Assembly (NCBI GenBank): GCA_016875735.1
Contig: VGOW01000012.1
Span: 1-64,000, forward strand
Direction of reading: 5' to 3'
Length of the DNA stretch: 64,000 nucleotides
Source of the DNA: Chloroflexota bacterium
GTDB taxonomy: Bacteria; Chloroflexota; Anaerolineae; Anaerolineales; VGOW01
A program made the position numbers and the translations under genes. Position 1 is the stretch's first letter, and each line of letters opens with the position of its first letter. Shown piece after piece: positions 58,177-64,000 of the stretch. The notes beneath the pieces were generated by a model, which saw only the letters and a program-made list of their open reading frames with translations, did no database searches and was not told the DNA's origin.

Positions 58177-59103
58177 ATGCCCGACTCGACAACCCCAGCC
58201 GCTCATCAAACTACCGATCGCGCCAAACTCATTGCCATTGTCGAAGTGACCTTCGCCGTCATCGCCTGGGGCGCGTCGTTCGTCGCCACCAAAGTTGCCC
58301 TGCGCGAGGTTTCGTCGGTCACCGTTGTTTGGTTGAGGTTCGGCATGGGCATCCCCATCCTCGCCGCCATCGTGGCCGCGCGCAAACAGTTCGCGCCCGC
58401 GCCCCGAAGCGAGATCGGCTACTTCGCCCTGCTCGGCTTCCTCGGCATCGCCTTTCACCAATGGCTGCAATCCACCGGCCTGCAAACATCGCAGGCCACC
58501 ACCTCGGCGTGGATTGTTTCGACCATTCCCGCGATTCAAGCGTGGATGGGTTGGGCGTTTCTGAAAGAGCGGATGGGATGGGCCAAAGTGATCGGCATTG
58601 CGGCGGCGGCCTTCGGCGTGCTGTTAGTGGTCACCAAAGGCGATCTCGGCGTGCTGGCCGTGCCGGTGGGCGACTACCTCATTTTGTTGAGCGCTCCGAA
58701 CTGGGCGGTGTTCTCCATCCTTTCGCGGCGCGGGCTTCAGCGGCGCTCGGCCACGCTGATGCTGTTGTACGTGATGGGCATCGGCTGGCTGTTCACTTCG
58801 ATTCTCTTCTTTGCCGGGCCGGGGCTGGCCGACATCGCCAAACTCACCGCCAACGGCTGGCTGGCGGTGGGGTTCCTCGGCGTGTTCTGCACCGGGCTGG
58901 CTTACATTTTTTATTACGACGCACTGCAGATCATCCCCGCTTCGCAAGTGGGCGTGTTCATCTACATCGAGCCGCTGGTCACTGTGGCGCTGGCGGCGAT
59001 CATCCTGAGCGAATCGCTCAACGCGCCGACTCTGATCGGCGGCGGGATCATTTTGCTGGGGGTGTGGCTGGTGAACCGGCGGCCTTCAACTCGGCCTCGA
59101 TAG
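58177..59103 (+). CDS. EamA-family drug/metabolite transporter
   Basis: The 308-residue protein has ten membrane helices in two EamA repeats: AWGASFVATKVALREV with WLRFGMGIPILAA, and LGVFCTGLAYIFYYDAL with SQVGVFIYIEPLVTVALA near the end. Substrates of this family are amino acids, nucleosides or other metabolites and cannot be told from sequence. Its last 56 bases overlap the 3' end of the KAP gene on the other strand, an unusually long convergent overlap. Confidence 0.92.
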   Translation: MPDSTTPAAHQTTDRAKLIAIVEVTFAVIAWGASFVATKVALREVSSVTVVWLRFGMGIPILAAIVAARKQFAPAPRSEIGYFALLGFLGIAFHQWLQSTGLQTSQATTSAWIVSTIPAIQAWMGWAFLKERMGWAKVIGIAAAAFGVLLVVTKGDLGVLAVPVGDYLILLSAPNWAVFSILSRRGLQRRSATLMLLYVMGIGWLFTSILFFAGPGLADIAKLTANGWLAVGFLGVFCTGLAYIFYYDALQIIPASQVGVFIYIEPLVTVALAAIILSESLNAPTLIGGGIILLGVWLVNRRPSTRPR

Positions 59104-61795
59104 CCGGGTTGAAGTTGATGGTGTATTTGCGGATGGTGTCGAGGCGCTTCCAGTCGATGCGGTTCTTGGTGAGATTGAGCAGTTGGCGCAGGAGATCAAT
59201 ATCGTGATCGAGAATCTCTTGCCGTTCGCGAGAGAAGTGGCGGCCCCCCGGCGCTTTCTCGAAAAGATAGAGCAACGGGTCGCCCTCCGGCAGGGCGGGT
59301 AGTTTCTTCTCTTCGATGTCCTCCAACATTTGATCGTAATACTCAAGCATGGCGTGAACGGTGTACGGCCACTGGCCGCAGATCACCAGCCAGCGAATGG
59401 TGGTGACCGGGTCAACGGTGATGGCCTGCTCGCCTTTGCGCTCGGCCAGCGTGCGCACCAGCCGATAGACGTTGATGAGTCGTTTGAGGTGGCGCGGGTT
59501 CGGGCGAAGGAATCGAGCGATTTCCTTGAAGGCCGCCGCTTCGGGGTCGGCGAAGACGACCAGCGGAACTGCCTTCGGGGTCTCGACGGGTTCCGTCTTC
59601 GGCGGCGCGATGTTCGCTATGGCGGGGGATGGAGTCGCGCCGGGCGTGGTTAGCGACGCTCCCTCCGCCCCCTGCGTCACGGGCGGAAGTTGAGTCGGAG
59701 TCGCGCCCGCTGGCCGCTGCACTGCGCGGAACCGAGTCGGCTGGCGGATGGCCTCTCTCGCCGCCTCAACGCCCTTCTTTGTCTCAGCCAGTTGTTTGTC
59801 CAAAAATTCTTTGATCTCGTCGGAAGTCGGCTCCGGAATGCGAAAGGGAATCTGCACAATTCTGTCGAGGTATTCGTAGCCGGAGGTGCCCGCCGGGCCG
59901 AGCAAATCTTTGTAATGCTTTTCGACGGCGCGGGTGATGACGCGCGCATCGATGCCTATGCACACGATGAAGCGCTCGAAGTTGAGCAGGAGCTTGATGG
60001 CCTGCAAAACTTCGACGGCCTTCTCCGGCTCGCACCGATCGAGATCGTCGATGATGACGAGGATGCGGCTGTTCTCTTTGGCTAGTTTGGCGTTGATGAG
60101 ATCGATGTCGGCGCGTATCTCGGCCATGGCGCCGATCTGTTTGCCGTAGTCGGCGAACTGAAAGAGGTCGGTGATCCACTTGCTCCACGGGGTGGACAGG
60201 GCGTCGAGGATGAGTTTGAGCAAACCGCCCGCGCCGAGGGCGATGAAGATTTTCGAGACGAGAGCCCAATCCAAATTGAACTGCCAAACGGCGATGACAA
60301 CGATAGCCAACAGTATCGCAGTGGCGACGATCAACTTGCCCTGCGCCTGTTTCAATTGGCGGCCCACGTTGCGCGCCAGCCGCACCGAGAACATGCCGAA
60401 CGCGCCCCAGTTGATCTCGCGCTCGACCTGATCGATGATCTTGCGCACCAGCCCCGGCCACACCACTTCGGCGGCGTTGTATTCCCAGGCGTTGAAATCG
60501 ACGATGTGCACGCGAGGGATGGGCGGGTCGTCGGGCGGCTTGCCGTTGCGTTCGGCGCGGCGGTCGTCGAGAGCGGCTTTGAGATGATCGAGCAAAAACG
60601 ATTTGCCCATGCCCCACGAGCCAAAGATGCCGATGGTGAGCGGCGGCTGTGTGTACGGCGACTCGATGAGATCGGCGAAGGCTTCGACGTAATGCTTGAA
60701 GCCGAGTTTGTCTTCGACGGCTTGGGTTTGATCGTTGCCCGCGCCGCGCACCGTGCCGACGGTCGGCGCGGGCGGCTCGGTCGTTTTCTGTTCGGCGGCT
60801 TGAGCGGCGGGAGGCGTTTCCTGTTTTTGAGCCGGGCCAGCGCGGAAGTATTCGGCGAGATGCTCGACGACTTTCGTCGCGGCGATGTCGTATTGCTCCC
60901 AGCCGGTTGAGGAGCGCCCGCCCAAAATGAAGATGCACGCGCCGATCACAAATGGGTCACGCTGAAGTTCGCCGTCGTACCATTCCAGCTGTTCGGCGTA
61001 ATATCGTTCGGGACTGCGCTCATCGCCGCGCCAATAGTCTATCGGATCGCTCGACCCATCCCATGAGCGCCACCACTCAAGATGATTGCGCCACGGGCCG
61101 TTGGTCACACCCTTCTGCGCCGCGCCCGTCTCGCCCAGCCCGCATTCGGTGATCAGCAGTGGCACATCGCCGAAGCCCATCGGCTGCAACGTTTCGCGAT
61201 AGGCGCGGCGGTAGCGCAGAGTCGTCCAGCCTTCGCCGCTCGTGTCCACCCCACCCCACATCCACGGCGACGAGTATTCGTGCACGCCCAGCACGCCGTT
61301 GTATTTTCGGCAGGCATCGAGCGCGGAGGCAAACTCTTTCCAGAAATGGATCTCAGGTGTGCCGCTGGCAAAGTTGCCCACCACGCCGCGCAAGCCGAGA
61401 TCGGAAAGCAAACGGAGTCGTTCGGCTTCGAAGTCGGCATACCATCGCATCTCGCCCGATTCGCGGATCAGCGGCTCGTTCGGGCCTTCCCACAGTTTGA
61501 TCATCGAGGCGCTTCGGTAGCGTTCGCGCTGGCTCTCGATGAACTTGCGCGCCGTTTCAATCGGGCGCTGGCCCGAGCGAAAGAGCGAGTCGGGCGCATC
61601 GAATGTGTAATCGGGGCTGTGCACGCGCCCGATCAGAATCACGTTCGGGTTCACGCTGGCGACTTCCACCGCCAATTCGAAACTCTCCACCAACTTCACG
61701 GCGCGGCATCCGGCCTCCACGAGTCGGCGCAGATCCGGAGTCGGCTGGGGGCACACGAAACCAAGTTTGCTGGGAATGCGGGGGGCGTCGGACAT
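59048..61795 (-). CDS. Glycosidase-like barrel fused to a KAP P-loop NTPase
   Basis: The 915-residue protein has two unlike halves. Residues 1-315 resemble a clan-A glycoside hydrolase barrel: LWEGPNEP with acid/base candidate Glu107, GVHEYSSPW and ITECG with nucleophile candidate Glu217, then FILGGRSSTGWEQYD. A Pro/Gln linker (320-355) follows. Residues 360-915 are a KAP NTPase: Walker A GSWGMGKS (392-399), FNAWEYN, two membrane helices (about 488-505, 513-531) and Walker B ILVIIDDLDRCEPEK (578-592). KAP proteins include phage-exclusion PifA. A sugar- or wall-sensing membrane NTPase is possible. The start at 61795 is chosen because the upstream frame is antisense to the next gene. Confidence 0.85.
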   Translation of the reverse strand: MSDAPRIPSKLGFVCPQPTPDLRRLVEAGCRAVKLVESFELAVEVASVNPNVILIGRVHSPDYTFDAPDSLFRSGQRPIETARKFIESQRERYRSASMIKLWEGPNEPLIRESGEMRWYADFEAERLRLLSDLGLRGVVGNFASGTPEIHFWKEFASALDACRKYNGVLGVHEYSSPWMWGGVDTSGEGWTTLRYRRAYRETLQPMGFGDVPLLITECGLGETGAAQKGVTNGPWRNHLEWWRSWDGSSDPIDYWRGDERSPERYYAEQLEWYDGELQRDPFVIGACIFILGGRSSTGWEQYDIAATKVVEHLAEYFRAGPAQKQETPPAAQAAEQKTTEPPAPTVGTVRGAGNDQTQAVEDKLGFKHYVEAFADLIESPYTQPPLTIGIFGSWGMGKSFLLDHLKAALDDRRAERNGKPPDDPPIPRVHIVDFNAWEYNAAEVVWPGLVRKIIDQVEREINWGAFGMFSVRLARNVGRQLKQAQGKLIVATAILLAIVVIAVWQFNLDWALVSKIFIALGAGGLLKLILDALSTPWSKWITDLFQFADYGKQIGAMAEIRADIDLINAKLAKENSRILVIIDDLDRCEPEKAVEVLQAIKLLLNFERFIVCIGIDARVITRAVEKHYKDLLGPAGTSGYEYLDRIVQIPFRIPEPTSDEIKEFLDKQLAETKKGVEAAREAIRQPTRFRAVQRPAGATPTQLPPVTQGAEGASLTTPGATPSPAIANIAPPKTEPVETPKAVPLVVFADPEAAAFKEIARFLRPNPRHLKRLINVYRLVRTLAERKGEQAITVDPVTTIRWLVICGQWPYTVHAMLEYYDQMLEDIEEKKLPALPEGDPLLYLFEKAPGGRHFSRERQEILDHDIDLLRQLLNLTKNRIDWKRLDTIRKYTINFNPAIEAELKAAGSPATPPAK

Positions 61796-61847
61796 GCAGC
61801 AAATGTAATCCCGTTCCGAGTTTCGGGCAAACCGACTCCCTTCCCCT

Positions 61848-62936
61848 GTGGCACAACGAATGGAAGAACTGGGCCGCAACAGCACCCTCAGCGAACAGAT
61901 CGGCAAACTGTTTTCCGATTCGTTCACCGTCATTCAAGAGCCGGGCGATCCCGTCGTCGCCGCCAATGCCGAAGACGCCAGCGCCCTCGCCGGATTCACG
62001 GTGCGCTTGCCCGCCAATCGAGCCGACGCCCCCACCCTCACCGTGCAGGGCAGCGCGGCTTTCGAGTTCACCGTCGATCGCGATCGGGCGCAAGCCATTC
62101 TCAACGATGCCGGTCTCGGCGAAACGCAGCTCCCCGCTTCGCTCGACGGAGCGCCGATTGCCGTGAGCGTCCCGGCCAGCGTATCGGCGGCTTACGGCGG
62201 CTGCCCCGATCCCAACGCCGCGCCGGATGAAGAAGGGGACACGCCGATAGACAATCTCACCCGCAACCAAATCTACAACTTCCTCACCATGGCCGGGCTG
62301 TACGCCATCAACTTTCTCACCATTGTGATGAGCGCGTTGATCTCGGCGGACACGCTGGCGGGCGAGATCGGATCGGGCACGATGCAATCGTTGGTCACCA
62401 AACCCATTCGCCGCGTGGACGTGGTGTTGGGCAAGTGGCTGGGCTTCGCCGGATTGCTGGCGTTGTATTTGCTGTTGATGATCGGGGGGGTGCTGACGAT
62501 TGTGTTCGCGCTGTCGAGTTACTCGCCGCCCAACATTGCGCGGGGCGCGCCCATCGTCTATCTCGAAAGCCTGCTGGTGATGACGATCACGCTTGCGTGC
62601 AGCAGCGCCTTCTCAACGCTGGCGACCGGCGGCATCGTGTTCGGGCTGTACGGCCTGGCTTTCATCGGCGGCTTCGTGGAGCAGATCGGCGCGGTGCTCA
62701 AGAATCAAGTGGCGGTCAACATCGGCATCATCTCCAGCCTCATACTGCCCAGCGAATCGCTTCTGCGCCGCGCCTCGTATGAGATGACCTCGCCGCTCGC
62801 TCAGTCATTCGGCTTCAACGCCGGGCCGCTCATCGTCGTTTCCATTCCCAGCCCGGCCATGATCGTGTACGCCGCGCTGTATCTTCTCACCGCGCTGGCC
62901 TTCGCCATTCGGCAATTCTCGCGCCGCGATTTGTAA
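61848..62936 (+). CDS. Chimeric ABC-2 permease
   Basis: Residues about 1-130 look like the C-terminal part of a DUF4367-type protein (FTVRLPANRADAPTLTVQ; PASLDGAPIAVSVPASVSAAYG). From about 135 on it is an ABC-2 permease: NFLTMAGLYAINFLTIVMS, AGEIGSGTMQSLVTKPIRR and five membrane helices, but the usual first helix and external loop are missing. An in-frame deletion between two neighbouring genes would produce this. Starts are GTG 61848 or ATG 61860; a TAA lies 14 codons upstream of the GTG. Function as a transporter is doubtful. Confidence 0.7.
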   Translation: MAQRMEELGRNSTLSEQIGKLFSDSFTVIQEPGDPVVAANAEDASALAGFTVRLPANRADAPTLTVQGSAAFEFTVDRDRAQAILNDAGLGETQLPASLDGAPIAVSVPASVSAAYGGCPDPNAAPDEEGDTPIDNLTRNQIYNFLTMAGLYAINFLTIVMSALISADTLAGEIGSGTMQSLVTKPIRRVDVVLGKWLGFAGLLALYLLLMIGGVLTIVFALSSYSPPNIARGAPIVYLESLLVMTITLACSSAFSTLATGGIVFGLYGLAFIGGFVEQIGAVLKNQVAVNIGIISSLILPSESLLRRASYEMTSPLAQSFGFNAGPLIVVSIPSPAMIVYAALYLLTALAFAIRQFSRRDL

Positions 62937-62939
62937 ACG

Positions 62940-64000
62940 TCACATCTGTTTTGCCGGTGTCGCCATTGGAATCCGCCACAGCGCCAGCGCCACTCCGGCG
63001 CTCAAAATGCCCACCACCGCCGCAAACGCCAGCGGCGCGCCCGGGCTCACTCGCTCGAACAGCAAACCGGCGATGAGAGGGGCGCTGATGCGCCCCAACC
63101 CCTGCACCGATTCGGAGAGCCCGATGGCGTACCCGCGTTCGTCCGGCGGAACAATGTAGGTGAGCAGGGCCATGAGTCCCGGCATGATGAGTCCGTTCCC
63201 CATCGAGATCAGCGGGGCGGCGAGGCCGATGAGCAGAAGGTATGGCGCGGCAGTCATCAGCACCCACGGAACGCTCCGCACCAACAAGCCTCCGGCCACC
63301 ATCGCCCGTTCGCCGAATCGGCGCACGATGGGCTTCACCAAAAACGCTTGAGTGAGCACGCCAGTGAATCCCACAATCGAGAGAATGCCGCCGATGGCCT
63401 GTTGCCCAACTTTGGGATCGAACCCGGCGAACATCACCTTTTCGGCCCACAGCACCCAGATGGATTGAAAGGCGAAGAAAGCCAGCTGGCCGCTGAAGGC
63501 GATGAACATCAGCAATGAAACGCCGGGCAGAGCGAACATTGCCAGCGGGCTTTTCTTTTTTGCGCCGAGTCGCATTTTGAGCGCCGCTCGCCGTTCGGGG
63601 GTGAGCGACTCGGGCAGCATGAAATAGGTGAGCGAGATGGTGAGAATCGAAATGCAGGCGGCGATGAAATAAGGGACGCGCGGCCCGAACTGCGAGGCCA
63701 TCAACGCGCCAAAGGCCGGGCCGAACAAAAAGCCCGTTCCGAATGCGGCGTTGACGATGCCGATGCCCTGAGCCCGATTCTTCTCTTCGGTCACATCGCT
63801 GAGATAGGCCTGCGCCACCGAAATGTTGCCGCCGGTCAGTCCGTCGATGATGCGTGCGAAATAGAGCATGGGCAGCCCAATGGCCGAGCCGCTGATGAGG
63901 AAAGCCGCCAGCGTTCCCGTTTGGCTCAGCAGCAACACCGGCCTGCGCCCGTGCTTGTCGGAGAGGCGGCCCAACTGCGGCGAGGCAAAAAACTGCGCCA
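62940..64000 (-). CDS. Major facilitator superfamily transporter (5' end outside window)
   Basis: The visible about 353 residues hold ten membrane helices and the MFS loop motif GRLSDKHGRRPVLLLS near the cut end, preceded by AQFFASPQL, so only helix 1 and part of 2 are missing. The pattern fits TetA/multidrug-like drug:proton antiporters (for example GGNISVAQAYLSDVTEEKNRA). The substrate is unknown. Its stop lies 3 bp from the stop of the converging ABC-2 permease. Confidence 0.9.
   Translation of the reverse strand, partial: AQFFASPQLGRLSDKHGRRPVLLLSQTGTLAAFLISGSAIGLPMLYFARIIDGLTGGNISVAQAYLSDVTEEKNRAQGIGIVNAAFGTGFLFGPAFGALMASQFGPRVPYFIAACISILTISLTYFMLPESLTPERRAALKMRLGAKKKSPLAMFALPGVSLLMFIAFSGQLAFFAFQSIWVLWAEKVMFAGFDPKVGQQAIGGILSIVGFTGVLTQAFLVKPIVRRFGERAMVAGGLLVRSVPWVLMTAAPYLLLIGLAAPLISMGNGLIMPGLMALLTYIVPPDERGYAIGLSESVQGLGRISAPLIAGLLFERVSPGAPLAFAAVVGILSAGVALALWRIPMATPAKQM

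Overview
The window looks like chromosomal DNA from a GC-rich member of the Chloroflexota (Anaerolineae-like). This is an inference from gene content: mevalonate kinase beside isopentenyl phosphate kinase, an archaeal/eukaryotic-type IleRS behind a T-box, a SufCBDSU cluster with a SufR-type repressor, many Tat- or Sec-exported lipoproteins with Ala/Pro/Thr linkers, NrfHA, and extended -10 promoters lying only a few bases before start codons. No rRNA, tRNA or CRISPR array was found. Both window ends are cut: a transposase tail at the left, an MFS transporter at the right.

Layout. 1-340: transposase end and a terminator. 339-7704: Fe-S assembly, sufC-B-D-U2-S-U1 and a Rieske protein on the minus strand, diverging from sufR-sufT. 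7776-11276: YHS protein, YbaK deacylase, SRPBCC protein, acetylpolyamine amidohydrolase-like protein, ECF sigma/anti-sigma pair. 11503-19911: ABC exporter, ileS with its T-box and two downstream genes, then a coupled ParA/linker/membrane-protein operon. 19927-26712: GT-C-like membrane protein, TlyA, UbiA-type prenyltransferase, mevalonate kinase, IPK, LCP protein. 26738-28727: NrfHA nitrite reductase with a CRP/FNR-type palindrome. 29391-37042: radical-SAM DUF512 protein, two PlsC acyltransferases, an AT-richer accessory membrane gene, Cmk, a GAF/broken HD-GYP protein, RluB, ScpB and a lipoprotein. 37091-43215: ROK kinase, aminotransferase, sensor kinase, small cassette-like ORFs, CpXC protein. 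43292-45688: MsrP, MsrQ and a thioredoxin-like lipoprotein whose first active-site Cys codon is UGA. 45748-47599: EtfBA. 47712-55170: secreted/TPR/lipoproteins, HIT, YqeY, PgpH-type c-di-AMP phosphodiesterase, YbeY, DgkA. 55346-64000: hydrolase/acyl-CoA-ligase fusion, broken nucleotidyltransferase, EamA transporter, glycosidase-like/KAP-NTPase fusion, chimeric ABC-2 permease, MFS transporter.

Most striking: (1) the in-frame UGA at 45227-45229, in a W-UGA-T-T-C-K context, with a SECIS-like hairpin at 45249-45267, in a translationally coupled operon with MsrPQ. This suggests an undescribed extracytoplasmic selenoprotein reductant for methionine sulfoxide repair. (2) The single-chain fusion of a glycosidase-like barrel with retained catalytic Glu positions and a membrane KAP-type NTPase (59048-61795). 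(3) Intergenic spacers filled with short word repeats, often arranged as forward words followed by their reverse complements, plus at least three families of compact palindromes; some repeats run into coding ends.
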